From: CAXBDP01 sp964598395
GTDB lineage: Bacteria > Bacteroidota > Bacteroidia > Cytophagales > Cyclobacteriaceae
Direction of reading: 5' to 3'
DNA length: 50,347 bases
Assembly (NCBI GenBank): GCA_964598395.1
Contig: CAZRBW010000017.1
Span: 1-50,347 of the forward strand
The notes under the pieces were generated by a model that did no database searches, was not told the DNA's origin, and saw only the letters and a program-made list of their open reading frames with translations. Below are positions 33,804 to 42,753 of this stretch, one piece after another (position 1 is the first letter of the stretch; each line of letters opens with the position of its first letter). Made by a program: the position numbers and the translations under genes.

Positions 33804-34868
33804 TTATTCTTTTCCAAAATCCTCAAAAAAATCTAGCAACTTTTCATAATCGTGTTTCGAATGCGCGGGAAAATTGGCAATTCTAAAACTCGATTCTTTC
33901 CATTCTCCATAGCCATTGCCAAGTTTGATTCCTTTTTTATCTGCGGCAGTTTTTAGCTTGCTAAGTATTTTTGGATTCGCTTTCAATGCTAATACTGTAT
34001 CCGATCGTACTAATAAATTATCTACAAGGGGAATGAATTTAGTTTGGTTTTCGAAAAAGGCCGTAAGCAAATGTATTCTGTTTTTTAAGATTTTATCTGT
34101 CTTGTCAATTTTTGGATTATCCTTCAATACACGCATTAGAAGATAGATTCCCAATACATTTGGTGTTGTATGGGTTTGAAATTTTGCGGCATTTTCTGCC
34201 ATAAAAAGGAAGCTATTGTAATGATTATCGTCTGCTATTTCCTTGGCAACTTCCATTGCTTGTGGTGAGCAAATAAGTATGCCCATACCTGCAGGCAAGC
34301 CAAAGCATTTCTGAACAGAGGCAAACCAAATATCGGCATTGTGAAATCCAAGATGAATACCACCCATCGAGGAGGTGGCATCTACTGCCACTAGGCATTC
34401 GGAATTGCGCTTTTTGATTTCATAAATCAATGGATCAATTACTTGAGTACCATTGGAAGTTTCATTTTGAGTGATTGCAATGAGTTCATCCTCCCGCTTT
34501 ACTTCCAATGAGCTAGGATCCAATACTTCCTCTATGCCAAATTCTATTGCTCTAGCATCTGGTTTTAGCTTTTTGCTGTATTCATACCATTTTTTTCCAA
34601 ATGAGCCATTATAGCAATGCACACTATTTTTTTTGATAAAGGACTGAGCAATTATCTCCCAACATTCTGTAGCCGATGAAGTGTAGATAATTGTGTAATC
34701 AGCTGGTATAGAGAGTTTTTTTCGAAGGAGGTTATTGGTAAACCTGTTTAATGAAATAAACTCTTGACTTCGGTGATTGATACTCAAAATACCTTCATCG
34801 TAGGCATCTTGCATGTATTTTTTTACCTGCTCGTGTACTTTGGAAGGGCCTGGGTAAAAGGAGATCAT
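33804..34868 (-). CDS. Class V aminotransferase, phosphoserine aminotransferase-like
   Basis: 354 residues of the fold-type I PLP enzymes. The N-terminal ISFYPGPSKVHEQVKKYM and the segment INHRSQEFISL are typical of the SerC/alanine-glyoxylate aminotransferase group. The PLP-binding Lys is in WFASVQKCFGLPAGMGI, and the Asp/Ser around VAVDATSSMGGIH contact the pyridine ring. Serine biosynthesis is plausible but no serA neighbour is seen, so the substrate is uncertain. Overlaps aroQ by 4 nt, suggesting an amino-acid biosynthesis pair. The octamer at 34490 encodes Arg-Glu. Confidence 0.85.
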   Translation of the reverse strand: MISFYPGPSKVHEQVKKYMQDAYDEGILSINHRSQEFISLNRFTNNLLRKKLSIPADYTIIYTSSATECWEIIAQSFIKKNSVHCYNGSFGKKWYEYSKKLKPDARAIEFGIEEVLDPSSLEVKREDELIAITQNETSNGTQVIDPLIYEIKKRNSECLVAVDATSSMGGIHLGFHNADIWFASVQKCFGLPAGMGILICSPQAMEVAKEIADDNHYNSFLFMAENAAKFQTHTTPNVLGIYLLMRVLKDNPKIDKTDKILKNRIHLLTAFFENQTKFIPLVDNLLVRSDTVLALKANPKILSKLKTAADKKGIKLGNGYGEWKESSFRIANFPAHSKHDYEKLLDFFEDFGKE

Positions 34869-35287
34869 TTTTGCAGAAAGTATTGAATGGCCAAATTATA
34901 TCCGATCAAGCCCAATCCTGAAATCATCCCTTGGCAATGTGCACTTATGATACTCTTATGGCGATATTCCTCCCGCTTATAAATATTGGATATGTGCACC
35001 TCTACTGCTGGAGCAGTTACAGCGGCAATTGCATCGGAAATAGCCACAGAAGTGTGTGTATAAGCAGCTGCATTGATAATTATGCCATCTATTTCAAAGC
35101 CAACTTCTTGGATTTTATTTACCAGTTCACCTTCTATATTTGATTGAAAATATTGCAGATTTACATTTGTAAACTGATTTTTCAATTCTTGGAAATATTC
35201 GTCAAAGGATTGAGATCCATAAATTTCGGGCTCTCTTTTTCCCAAAAGGTTTAGATTTGGGCCATTTATGATAATTAAATTCATCAA
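34865..35287 (-). CDS. aroQ: 3-dehydroquinate dehydratase, type II
   Basis: 140 residues, standard type II length. IINGPNLNLLGKREPEIYGS carries the N-terminal catalytic loop with the essential Arg and Tyr. FQSNIEGELVNKIQE, INAAAYTHTSVAISDAI and the His in VEVHISNIYKREEYRHKS complete the active site. It converts 3-dehydroquinate to 3-dehydroshikimate in the shikimate pathway as a cytosolic dodecamer. It starts only 9 nt from the divergent xerD gene, so the promoters must overlap with coding sequence. The octamer at 34969 encodes Arg-Glu in the conserved segment YKREEYR. Confidence 0.97.
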   Translation of the reverse strand: MMNLIIINGPNLNLLGKREPEIYGSQSFDEYFQELKNQFTNVNLQYFQSNIEGELVNKIQEVGFEIDGIIINAAAYTHTSVAISDAIAAVTAPAVEVHISNIYKREEYRHKSIISAHCQGMISGLGLIGYNLAIQYFLQK

Positions 35288-35296
35288 TAGATCATT

Positions 35297-36208
35297 ATGA
35301 GTTGGACGCTACACATTCGTGGGTTTAAGCAATATTTGCAATTGGAGCGTTCACTTGCTGCCAATAGCATCGAAGCCTACGAACGTGATGTAGTAAAGCT
35401 AAAACAGTTTCTTGATATCCACAATTTTAGTGATGAACCTAAGACATTAGCTTCAGGTAGAATCAAAGAATATTTGAAATATTTGACTGATTTGGGCATG
35501 AGTGCTTACAGTCAGGCAAGGATGCTTTCGGGTGTAAAGGCTTTTTTCCGCTATCTCAATTTGGATGGGGTGCGGGAGGATGATCCTTCTGCCTTAATTG
35601 AAGGTCCGAAAATCGGCAGGAAGCTTCCCGACACACTAGAGTTCCATGAAATAGAGCAATTGTTTTCCACCATTGACTTATCTTCTGCAAATGGAGCTAG
35701 AAATCGAGCTATGCTAGAAGTTCTCTACAGCAGTGGTTTACGCGTATCCGAACTGGTTAATTTGAAAATAAAGAATATCTATTTTGATATCGGATTTTTG
35801 AGAATTACTGGCAAAGGAGATAAAGAACGCTTGGTGCCAATAGGGCGGGAGGCTTTGAAATTTTTGAAGATTTATCTTGAGGAAGTACGGCCTTTTGTAA
35901 AAATCAAACGTGGCCAAGAAGATGTTGCATTTCTAAATAATAGAGGTTCTGGGCTAAGTCGAGTGATGATATTTACGATTATTAAAGATTTGTCAGTGAA
36001 GGCGGGTATTAAGAAGCGGATTAGTCCCCATACCTTCCGTCATTCCTTTGCTACTCACCTCATAGAAGGTGGCGCTGATTTGCGCGCAATACAGGATATG
36101 CTTGGCCATGAAAGTATCACCACCACAGAGATTTATACTCACTTGGATAGGGATTACCTTAAGCAAGTGATATTGGATTTTCATCCGAGGGGGAGGGATG
36201 GGAAATAA
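35297..36208 (+). CDS. xerD: XerC/XerD-type tyrosine recombinase, probably XerD
   Basis: 303 residues. The N-terminal SAM-like core-binding domain (YLQLERSLAANSIEAYERDV) is followed by the catalytic domain with all expected residues: Arg in SSGLRVSELVNLK, Lys in GKGDKERLVPIG, His-x-x-Arg in PHTFRHSFATHL, His in LGHESITT and the nucleophile Tyr in TEIYTHLDRDYLK. It resolves chromosome dimers at dif with its partner XerC. No dif site or mobile element is visible nearby, so this is the housekeeping enzyme. Two octamers (35572 and 35845) encode Arg-Glu and are only 273 nt apart. Confidence 0.93.
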   Translation: MSWTLHIRGFKQYLQLERSLAANSIEAYERDVVKLKQFLDIHNFSDEPKTLASGRIKEYLKYLTDLGMSAYSQARMLSGVKAFFRYLNLDGVREDDPSALIEGPKIGRKLPDTLEFHEIEQLFSTIDLSSANGARNRAMLEVLYSSGLRVSELVNLKIKNIYFDIGFLRITGKGDKERLVPIGREALKFLKIYLEEVRPFVKIKRGQEDVAFLNNRGSGLSRVMIFTIIKDLSVKAGIKKRISPHTFRHSFATHLIEGGADLRAIQDMLGHESITTTEIYTHLDRDYLKQVILDFHPRGRDGK

Positions 36209-36213
36209 AGTAA

Positions 36214-36241
36214 AAAGCCAAATGCTGGTGCAAATGGCTTT
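36214..36241. terminator. Shared terminator between xerD and the bacilliredoxin gene
   Basis: AAAGCCA (36214-36220) pairs with TGGCTTT (36235-36241); inside, TGC-TGGT-GCA forms a second stem across an AA/AA internal loop. It sits between two convergent genes. Confidence 0.6.
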
Positions 36242-36278
36242 AACTTATTTTTGTTTCTCAATCAATGAGTTTTATCAA

Positions 36279-36695
36279 TTAGCAATACTCGTCGAATACC
36301 TCTTCTAAGTGGTTTGCAATCATTTCAGCATTTCTGCCTTCGATATGGTGTCTTTCTACAAAGTGCACTAATTCGCCATCTTTCCACAATGCAATGCATG
36401 GAGAGGAAGGAGGGTAAGGCAATGCAAGCTCACGGAATTTAGCAACCGCTTCTTGATCCACACCAGCAAAAACCGTTGCGATGGTATTTGGCTTTTTAGA
36501 AGCTTGAGCTAAGCCCATCTTAACGCCTGGTCTTGCTGCACCTGCTGCGCAACCACATACAGAGTTTACTACAATAAGAGTAGTTCCTTTGTGGTCTGTT
36601 AGGTGGTTCTGAACATCATCTGCTGTTTTAAATTCCTTAAAACCAGCTATGGTCAAATCTGCTCTCATTGGAGCAACTAAATATTCTGGGTACAT
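36279..36695 (-). CDS. Bacilliredoxin (BrxA/BrxB, YphP/YqiW family)
   Basis: 138 residues, the standard length of the family. TTLIVVNSVCGCAAGAARPG contains the CGC active site of bacilliredoxins, which in Bacillus remove bacillithiol from proteins. The C-terminal SPCIALWKDGELVHFVERHHIEG is also family-typical. It ends the suf operon, 19 nt after the DUF59 gene. In Bacteroidota the low-molecular thiol is presumably bacillithiol or a relative; a role in protecting Fe-S assembly thiols is inference from context. Confidence 0.93.
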   Translation of the reverse strand: MYPEYLVAPMRADLTIAGFKEFKTADDVQNHLTDHKGTTLIVVNSVCGCAAGAARPGVKMGLAQASKKPNTIATVFAGVDQEAVAKFRELALPYPPSSPCIALWKDGELVHFVERHHIEGRNAEMIANHLEEVFDEYC

Positions 36696-36714
36696 TTTAA
36701 ATCTATTTATGGTT

Positions 36715-37041
36715 TTATAAAAATCCTAGTTCGAGTTTAGCAGCTTCAGACATCATATCCTGTGAGTAAGGTGGATCAAAGGTTACTTCAACTTCCACAT
36801 TGTTAACGCCAGGTATTATGCTGATGGCCGTTTTTATTTCATCTGGAATTGCTTCTGCAGATGGGCAACTTGGCGATGTAAGCGTCATCAAAACGAATAC
36901 ATTATTCACTGGATAAACACTTATTTCATAAATAAGGCCTAGTTCATATACATCTACAGGAATTTCAGGATCATACACGCTTTTGATCGCATCTAAAACC
37001 TTTTCTCTCAATTCCTTTTGCTCTATCACTTGATCACTCAT
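36715..37041 (-). CDS. DUF59/MIP18-family Fe-S assembly protein
   Basis: 108 residues from MSDQVIEQKELREKVLDAIK. VYDPEIPVDVYELGLIYEI and LMTLTSPSCPSAEAIP with the conserved Cys are hallmarks of the MIP18/SufT-like DUF59 family. I chose the ATG at 37041 because the longer form from 37092 would overlap sufE by 41 nt and adds an unlikely segment. Located between sufE (10 nt) and the bacilliredoxin gene, it is part of the Suf Fe-S operon and probably helps deliver clusters to target proteins. Confidence 0.92.
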   Translation of the reverse strand: MSDQVIEQKELREKVLDAIKSVYDPEIPVDVYELGLIYEISVYPVNNVFVLMTLTSPSCPSAEAIPDEIKTAISIIPGVNNVEVEVTFDPPYSQDMMSEAAKLELGFL

Positions 37042-37051
37042 AGTTTCAATC

Positions 37052-37489
37052 TTAAGCACTTGCCTGACTTTTAGAATCCAATGCCAAAGCAAACATTTTC
37101 ATTTGTCGGATCATCGAAGAAAGTCCGTTGGATCGTTGAGAACCAATTACTTGATCCATTCCAATTTTATTTAAAAATGCCAAGTCAGCATTTATAATTT
37201 CTTTCCTTGGCTGACCGTTTAGCACTCTTATTAGCAAACTGATCAGACCTTTTGTAATATCTGTATTGCTATCTGCCAAAAAGTTGACTTTACCGTTTTC
37301 ATCACTGGCTGTAAGCCATACTTTCGATTGGCAGCCTTTTATTAAGTTCTCATCTGTTTTGAATTTTTCAGGTAACTGAGGAAGTTTATCTCCCAATTCC
37401 ATTATATAGAATATGGTACTTTCTTTATCATCACCCAAAATTTCAAATTCACTTATAATTTCTTCTTCCAGCTCTTTAATCGATGGCAT
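37052..37489 (-). CDS. sufE: Cysteine desulfuration protein SufE
   Basis: 145 residues. The sulfur-accepting Cys is in ENLIKGCQSKVWLTA, and the family start (EEIISEFEILGDDKESTIFYIM) and C-terminal GLSSMIRQMKMFAL match SufE. It accepts persulfide sulfur from SufS and hands it to SufB in the cytosol. It follows sufS by 2 nt, in the order sufS-sufE-DUF59. Confidence 0.95.
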   Translation of the reverse strand: MPSIKELEEEIISEFEILGDDKESTIFYIMELGDKLPQLPEKFKTDENLIKGCQSKVWLTASDENGKVNFLADSNTDITKGLISLLIRVLNGQPRKEIINADLAFLNKIGMDQVIGSQRSNGLSSMIRQMKMFALALDSKSQASA

Positions 37490-37491
37490 GC

Positions 37492-38571
37492 TTATCTTCT
37501 TTTGCGTGCAGCAAGACGTTCAACCGTCTTTACCAATTTATCTACTTCTTCAATCGTGTTATAAACCGCAAATGAGGCTCTAACAGTTCCTTCAATTCCA
37601 AAGCTATTCATCAATGGTTGCGCACAATGATGCCCTGTACGAACGGCTATTCCTGTTGCATCGAGTAGCATTCCTACATCGAAAGGATGGTAGCCGTCAA
37701 GCAGAAAAGAAACTACTCCGATTTTATTTTCAGAAGTACCAATTATTTTTAAGCCTTCAATCTTACTTAAGCCATCCGTAGCTCTTCTTAGCAATACATT
37801 TATATGTGCAGCAATACTTTTACGACCGATGTTTGTGATATAATCAGCGGCTACTTTCAGCGCGATGATATCTCCAATATTTGGGGTGCCAGCCTCAAAT
37901 TTGAATGGAATGTCATTATAAGTGGTTTTCTCGAAACTCACTTCTTTGATCATTTCGCCACCACCTTGATAAGGATCCATGGATTCTAATATTGCCCGCT
38001 TTCCATACAATATTCCGCAACCCGTAGGGCCAAACATTTTGTGGCCAGAGAANNNNNNNNNNNNNNNNNNNNNNNNNNNNNNNNNNNNNNNNNNNNNNNN
38101 NNNNNNNNNNNNNNNNNNNNNNNNNNNNNNNNNNNNNNNNNNNNNNNNNNNNGCCATTTGCCAAGGCACAATATTAGAATGATGCTCAAGCCCAGAAATC
38201 AAAATTTCATCTCCAGCTTTTAGAAACTTTCTGCCAAAAGACTGAGCAACAATATTAATTCCGTCAGTAGTACCTTTTGTGAAAATAACTTCCTCTATTT
38301 CAGCTGAATTGATGAATTTAGCTATAGTTTTCCTTGTCTCTTCAAATGCAATTGTTGCTTTATTCGCTAGAAAATGGGCTCCTCTATGGATGTTGGAATT
38401 ATAGCCAGCATAGTAGTTTTCCAAAGCCTCAATTACCACTTTTGGCTTTTGCGTAGTGGCAGCATTGTCAAAATAAACTAATGGAAATCCATTAACCTCT
38501 TGATGAAGAATAGGGAAATCCTTGCGAATTTTCTCGATATCCAATGCTATTTCTGCTACGCTATTTTGCAT
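37492..38571 (-). CDS. sufS: Cysteine desulfurase SufS, internally interrupted by an assembly gap
   Basis: A class V PLP desulfurase read in one frame through 100 Ns. Visible: LVYFDNAATTQKPKVVIEAL, the SGLEHHSNIVPWQM PLP His region, the SGHKMFGPTGCGILYGK PLP-binding Lys, and the catalytic Cys in RTGHHCAQPLM. About 325 real residues are present. Recalled SufS homologs have about 89 residues between the segments flanking the gap, but 100 Ns cover only about 33, so the gap is under-sized by roughly 165 nt. It supplies persulfide from cysteine to SufE. It starts 1 nt after sufD and ends 2 nt before sufE. Confidence 0.95.
   Translation of the reverse strand: MQNSVAEIALDIEKIRKDFPILHQEVNGFPLVYFDNAATTQKPKVVIEALENYYAGYNSNIHRGAHFLANKATIAFEETRKTIAKFINSAEIEEVIFTKGTTDGINIVAQSFGRKFLKAGDEILISGLEHHSNIVPWQMXXXXXXXXXXXXXXXXXXXXXXXXXXXXXXXXXXFSGHKMFGPTGCGILYGKRAILESMDPYQGGGEMIKEVSFEKTTYNDIPFKFEAGTPNIGDIIALKVAADYITNIGRKSIAAHINVLLRRATDGLSKIEGLKIIGTSENKIGVVSFLLDGYHPFDVGMLLDATGIAVRTGHHCAQPLMNSFGIEGTVRASFAVYNTIEEVDKLVKTVERLAARKRR
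38053..38152. other. Assembly gap of 100 N inside sufS
   Basis: Exactly 100 Ns, a scaffold placeholder. Comparison with the expected SufS spacing suggests a real missing length nearer 265 nt. Confidence 0.97.
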
Positions 38572-38572
38572 A

Positions 38573-39877
38573 TTATTTTTCTAGACGCTTTGTAAGTGTT
38601 GTTTCCAACCATGCTCTCAGGTCGGGAAGATCAATTTTTTCAATTACTTCCGATGCAAATGCAAATAAGAGTAGGGCAGTTGCTTCTTTGGCTGAAAGGC
38701 CACGAGAGCGAAGATAGAAAAGTGCTTCTTCGTCAAGCTGACCAATCGTACAGCCATGTGAGCATTTTACATCATCAGCCCAAATCTCAAGCTGTGGTTT
38801 GGTATGAATATTTGCATCATCTGAAAGCAAAATATTACCATTAGATTGGTAGGCATTTGTCTTTTGTGCATTCGGTCTCACAAATATTTTTCCATTGAAA
38901 ACGCCTGTACTTTTATCAGCAACAATGCCTTTGTAATGCTCATTACTCAGTCCATTTGCCTTGCGATGATCCACACTTGTGTGATTATCAACTTGCGTTT
39001 TGCCTTCGAGCAAATAAAGTCCAAACATATTACCCTCAGCATGTTCGGTGTCGAGAACCATGTTGAGATTGTTACGGATAATTCCGCCGCTTAGGGTAAT
39101 ATTATTATGCTTGTACACACCTTTGGCCGCTTGATAAACCTGCGTATGTATTACGCTATTGAGGTTTTCATTGCCAAGATCTAATTTATTCCAGCTGATA
39201 TTGGCATTTTGCTCAAGGTGTATTTCAGATACTTGGTTGCAAAATGCTTGATGATTGCCAGAGGAAAGTTGAATCTCGATAAATTGAGCTTCGGTGTTTT
39301 CTTCTGCAACTGTAAGGAAACGTGGAAAAGAAATACTTGCAGACTCGCCTGATATAGTATAATTGATCAAGTAAATCGGTGTAGCAACTACCTTCTTTCG
39401 CGGGAGGTGAAAAACCAATCCATCTGTAAACAAGGCAGTATTCAAAGCTGCAAAGCCATCCGTTTTGTTCGGTGTATTCTGATTGAAGTATTTGCCAATC
39501 CATTCAGCTTTTGTTTCGAAGGTATTGCTAATGGTCGAAACCTCGATGCCAGTAGCTTTTAAGGCTTCCAAATCCGATTGCGAAGTTTGCAATTCACCAT
39601 TAATGAATAGCAATTTGATACCTTCGAATTGTTGAATGAAGTCTGGTATTACTGCCTTGAAAGTAGTATTCGCTAATTCGAAAGGCTCTTTGTTTAGAGG
39701 CTTATGCAAATTGGTGAATTTGTATTCCTCGTTTCTTTGAGTAGGAATCCCAAGCTTTTCAAATTCTGCCCAAGCAGCTTTTCGCATTGCATTCAATGCC
39801 TGATTGCCTGTGGAAATCCTTGTTTCAAATATTGAAGGAAATAAAATAGGTACGGTAATTTGTGTTGTTTTGCTCAT
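38573..39877 (-). CDS. sufD: Fe-S assembly protein SufD
   Basis: 434 residues, the typical length. The right-handed beta-helix core shows NISWNKLDLG, SGGIIRNNLNMVLDTEHAEG and VDHRKANGLSNEHYKGIVAD. The closing segment DDVKCSHGCTIGQLDEEALFYLRSRG carries the conserved Cys/His group shared with SufB, and AKEATALLLFAFASEVIEKI ends the family domain. It forms the SufBC2D scaffold. It follows sufC by 11 nt. An antisense octamer at 39400 encodes Leu-Pro in HLPRKKV. Confidence 0.95.
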   Translation of the reverse strand: MSKTTQITVPILFPSIFETRISTGNQALNAMRKAAWAEFEKLGIPTQRNEEYKFTNLHKPLNKEPFELANTTFKAVIPDFIQQFEGIKLLFINGELQTSQSDLEALKATGIEVSTISNTFETKAEWIGKYFNQNTPNKTDGFAALNTALFTDGLVFHLPRKKVVATPIYLINYTISGESASISFPRFLTVAEENTEAQFIEIQLSSGNHQAFCNQVSEIHLEQNANISWNKLDLGNENLNSVIHTQVYQAAKGVYKHNNITLSGGIIRNNLNMVLDTEHAEGNMFGLYLLEGKTQVDNHTSVDHRKANGLSNEHYKGIVADKSTGVFNGKIFVRPNAQKTNAYQSNGNILLSDDANIHTKPQLEIWADDVKCSHGCTIGQLDEEALFYLRSRGLSAKEATALLLFAFASEVIEKIDLPDLRAWLETTLTKRLEK

Positions 39878-39888
39878 TGAATCTTTTT

Positions 39889-40650
39889 TTATGCCGTGGC
39901 ATTAGCCACTTCATCTTTTATCCAATCGTAACCTTTTTCTTCAAGCTCAAGAGCTAGTTCTTTGGTGCCAGATTTCACTATTCTGCCCTCGTGTAATACG
40001 TGCACAAAATCAGGTACGATGTAATCCAATAATCTTTGGTAGTGAGTCACTACGATAAAGGCATTGTCTTTATTCTTAAGCTTATTCACTCCATTAGCTA
40101 CAATTCTCAATGCATCAATGTCAAGGCCGGAGTCAGTTTCATCAAGAATTCCCAGCTTTGGTTCAAGCATTGCCATTTGGAATATTTCATTTCTCTTTTT
40201 CTCACCGCCAGAGAAACCTTCATTTAATGACCGACTCAATAATGATTGGCTGATTTCAACTAAGGCCATTTTCTCTTTCATTACTTTAAGGAAAGAAACT
40301 GCATCCAAAGGATCTTGGCCTCTATGCTCTCTTACCTTATTAATGGCAGTACGCATGAAATTGGTAGTACTTACTCCAGGTATTTCTACTGGATATTGGA
40401 ACGCCAAAAACACACCCTCCCGCGCTCTTTCTTCAGCAGCAAGTTCAAGTAAATCTTCACCTTTAAAAGTGACAGAACCTTCTGTTACTTCAAAATCTTC
40501 TCTTCCAGCCAATACAGAAGCCAAAGTACTTTTACCACTTCCATTTGGACCCATTATAGCATGTACTTCACCAGGTTTTACTTCTAGGTTTATACCCTTT
40601 AGGATTTCCTTTTCGCCGATAGAAGCGTGTAGATTTTTTATACTTAACAT
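39889..40650 (-). CDS. sufC: ABC-type ATPase SufC
   Basis: 253 residues. Walker A is GPNGSGKST, the signature helix is GFSGGEKKRNEIFQMA and Walker B is LGILDETDSGLDIDAL, all standard for SufC. Cytosolic ATPase that drives conformational change in the SufBCD scaffold. It lies 27 nt after sufB and 11 nt before sufD. Octamer at 40416 encodes Arg-Glu in the segment ERAREGVF between Walker A and the signature. Confidence 0.97.
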   Translation of the reverse strand: MLSIKNLHASIGEKEILKGINLEVKPGEVHAIMGPNGSGKSTLASVLAGREDFEVTEGSVTFKGEDLLELAAEERAREGVFLAFQYPVEIPGVSTTNFMRTAINKVREHRGQDPLDAVSFLKVMKEKMALVEISQSLLSRSLNEGFSGGEKKRNEIFQMAMLEPKLGILDETDSGLDIDALRIVANGVNKLKNKDNAFIVVTHYQRLLDYIVPDFVHVLHEGRIVKSGTKELALELEEKGYDWIKDEVANATA

Positions 40651-40677
40651 ATTCTTGATTTTCTTGGTATTTAATAA

Positions 40678-42123
40678 TTATCCAACGCTACCTTCTAAGG
40701 TAAGCGCAAGTAGTTTTTGAGCTTCAACTGCAAATTCCATTGGCAATTGATTTAATACTTCTTTGCAATAGCCATTTACAATTAGTGCTACAGCATCTTC
40801 CGTAGAAATGCCTCTTTGATTGCAATAGAAGATTTGATCTTCGCCAATTTTTGATGTGGTCGCCTCATGCTCTACTTTAGCCGATTTGTTTTCTACATCA
40901 ATATATGGGAAAGTGTGTGCGCCACATTTGTCGCCCATAAGCAGGGAGTCACACTGGCTGAAGTTCCGCGCATTGTCTGCACGCTTCATTACTTTCACCT
41001 GTCCGCGGTAGCTATTTTGACTGTGTCCGCCAGATACACCTTTAGATACAATACGACTCTTTGTGTTTTTTCCAATATGAATCATTTTGGTGCCAGTATC
41101 CGCTTGCTGATATCTGTTGGTTACGGCAACTGAGTAAAATTCACCAATTGAGTTATCACCTTTTAATATACAGCTTGGGTATTTCCATGTTACGGCAGAG
41201 CCCGTTTCTACTTGCGTCCATGAAATTTTAGAAAAATCACCGGCACAAATACCTCTTTTCGTAACGAAATTGTAAATACCGCCTTTTCCTTCCTTATCAC
41301 CGGGATACCAGTTTTGCACTGTGGAGTATTTCACTTCGGCATGTTTGCCAGCATAGATTTCTACAACAGCTGCATGGAGTTGGTTTTCATCACGCATAGG
41401 AGCGGTGCAGCCTTCCAAGTAACTAACATACGAACCTTCTTCAGCCACAATTAATGTACGCTCGAATTGGCCTGTATTTGCGGCATTGATACGGAAGTAT
41501 GTAGATAATTCCATTGGGCAACGAACGCCTTTAGGAATATAACAAAACGATCCATCCGAAAATACAGCAGAATTTAGCGCGGCAAAGTAATTGTCTGTAA
41601 CAGGAACCACTGATCCTAAATACTTCTTGATTAGTTCAGGATGCTCTTTTACAGCTTCGCTAAATGAGCAGAAAATAATTCCTAAATCAGCTAATTTATC
41701 CTTGAAAGTGGTTGCAACTGAAACCGAATCTAATACGGCATCAACGGCCACACCTGTAAGTCTTTTTTGTTCATCTAGAGATATACCCAATCTTTTGAAC
41801 GTATCCAAAAGCTCAGGATCAATTTCGTCCAGACTGCCAACCTTTTTCTTGGGCTTTGGTGCAGAGTAATATATAATGTTTTGATAGTCGATTTTAGGAT
41901 AATGAACGTTTGGCCATTTAGGCTCAGCCATTTCTTGCCAAGTTTTAAAGGCTTTTAAACGCCATTCCGTAAGCCATTCAGGTTCATTCTTTTTAGCTGA
42001 AATAAACTTTACTGTATCTTCATTTAAGCCAATCGGTGCTTGATCTGACTCTATATCTATATTCCAACCGTGTTCGTATTCCTTCGAAGCAAAGTCTTCA
42101 AGGATTTGGTTATCTTTACTCAT
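40678..42123 (-). CDS. sufB: Fe-S scaffold protein SufB
   Basis: 481 residues, normal length. Typical segments are FIPKGVRCPMELSTYFRIN-like (CYIPKGVRCPMELSTYFRIN), ERTLIVAEEGSYVSYLEGC, ILKGDNSIGEFYSVAVTN, SKGVSGGHSQNSYRG and the C-terminal ARNFSQCDSLLMG and EHEATTSKIGEDQIFYCNQR. It is the site of nascent cluster assembly with SufC and SufD. It is the first gene of the suf operon; a TATATTTG box lies 27 nt upstream. No IscR-like regulator is next to it. Confidence 0.97.
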   Translation of the reverse strand: MSKDNQILEDFASKEYEHGWNIDIESDQAPIGLNEDTVKFISAKKNEPEWLTEWRLKAFKTWQEMAEPKWPNVHYPKIDYQNIIYYSAPKPKKKVGSLDEIDPELLDTFKRLGISLDEQKRLTGVAVDAVLDSVSVATTFKDKLADLGIIFCSFSEAVKEHPELIKKYLGSVVPVTDNYFAALNSAVFSDGSFCYIPKGVRCPMELSTYFRINAANTGQFERTLIVAEEGSYVSYLEGCTAPMRDENQLHAAVVEIYAGKHAEVKYSTVQNWYPGDKEGKGGIYNFVTKRGICAGDFSKISWTQVETGSAVTWKYPSCILKGDNSIGEFYSVAVTNRYQQADTGTKMIHIGKNTKSRIVSKGVSGGHSQNSYRGQVKVMKRADNARNFSQCDSLLMGDKCGAHTFPYIDVENKSAKVEHEATTSKIGEDQIFYCNQRGISTEDAVALIVNGYCKEVLNQLPMEFAVEAQKLLALTLEGSVG

Positions 42124-42149
42124 ATCTTATTTAGACTAATTATCAATTG

Positions 42150-42157
42150 CAAATATA
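42150..42157 (-). promoter_or_regulatory. Probable -7 box TATATTTG of the suf operon
   Basis: On the minus strand TATATTTG matches TAnnTTTG exactly, 26 nt before the sufB start, which would give a leader of about 20 nt. No convincing -33 element is seen. Confidence 0.45.
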
Positions 42158-42279
42158 ACATACCTATTCGATTTCTGTTCAGCATTTAGGATTAGATATA
42201 TCAAATTGCTTAATATGTTCAAATCATCGACCTAACTGACAATGGAATACTTGCATTAGTTCCTTATTGTTTAATAAAT

Positions 42280-42753
42280 TCAGCCCAAAAGTTGAACTGG
42301 TCTATTTAAGCTTTCATCTAGAGAAATAAAGGTCTCGGTACGTTCTATTCCATCAATTTTCTGAATCTTGTCATGGAGTACTGTCCTTAGGTGTTGTGTA
42401 TCCTTACATATCACTTTCGCAAAGATGCTGTAAGCACCTGTTGTATAATTGATACTTACTATCTCAGATATTGCGGCTAGTTGGGTGGATACTTCATCGT
42501 AGAGAGAACTTCTTTGTAAATAGATTCCAAGGAAGGCTTGAACATCGTAGCCTAGTTTAGCATAATCGATATCTAAAGTAGCGCCTTTTACAATTCCCAA
42601 TTCCTCTAATTTTTTCATCCTTACGTGGACGGTTCCTCCAGAAACGAAGACTTTTTTGGCTACTTCTGTATAGGGACTTTTGGCATCTTTCAATAAGAGG
42701 CTAAGGATCTTTAAATCCACATTATCAATTTCGTAATTTTTATCTTCTTTCAT
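42280..42753 (-). CDS. Lrp/AsnC-family transcription regulator
   Basis: 157 residues. The N-terminal helix-turn-helix is in KDAKSPYTEVAKKVFVSGG followed by TVHVRMKKLEELGIVKGATL. The C-terminal RAM ligand domain shows AFLGIYLQRSSLYDEV and YSIFAKVICKDTQHLRTVL, ending in TETFISLDESLNRPVQL. It binds amino acids or similar ligands and controls nearby metabolism; targets are unknown. Upstream on the opposite strand begins the tRNA-like region. Confidence 0.95.
   Translation of the reverse strand: MKEDKNYEIDNVDLKILSLLLKDAKSPYTEVAKKVFVSGGTVHVRMKKLEELGIVKGATLDIDYAKLGYDVQAFLGIYLQRSSLYDEVSTQLAAISEIVSINYTTGAYSIFAKVICKDTQHLRTVLHDKIQKIDGIERTETFISLDESLNRPVQLLG

Noticed and set aside
35297..36208. Integrase of a mobile element linked to the tRNA-like repeats
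   Set aside because: The protein has housekeeping XerD features and lies 7 kb away with aroQ, with no flanking repeats.
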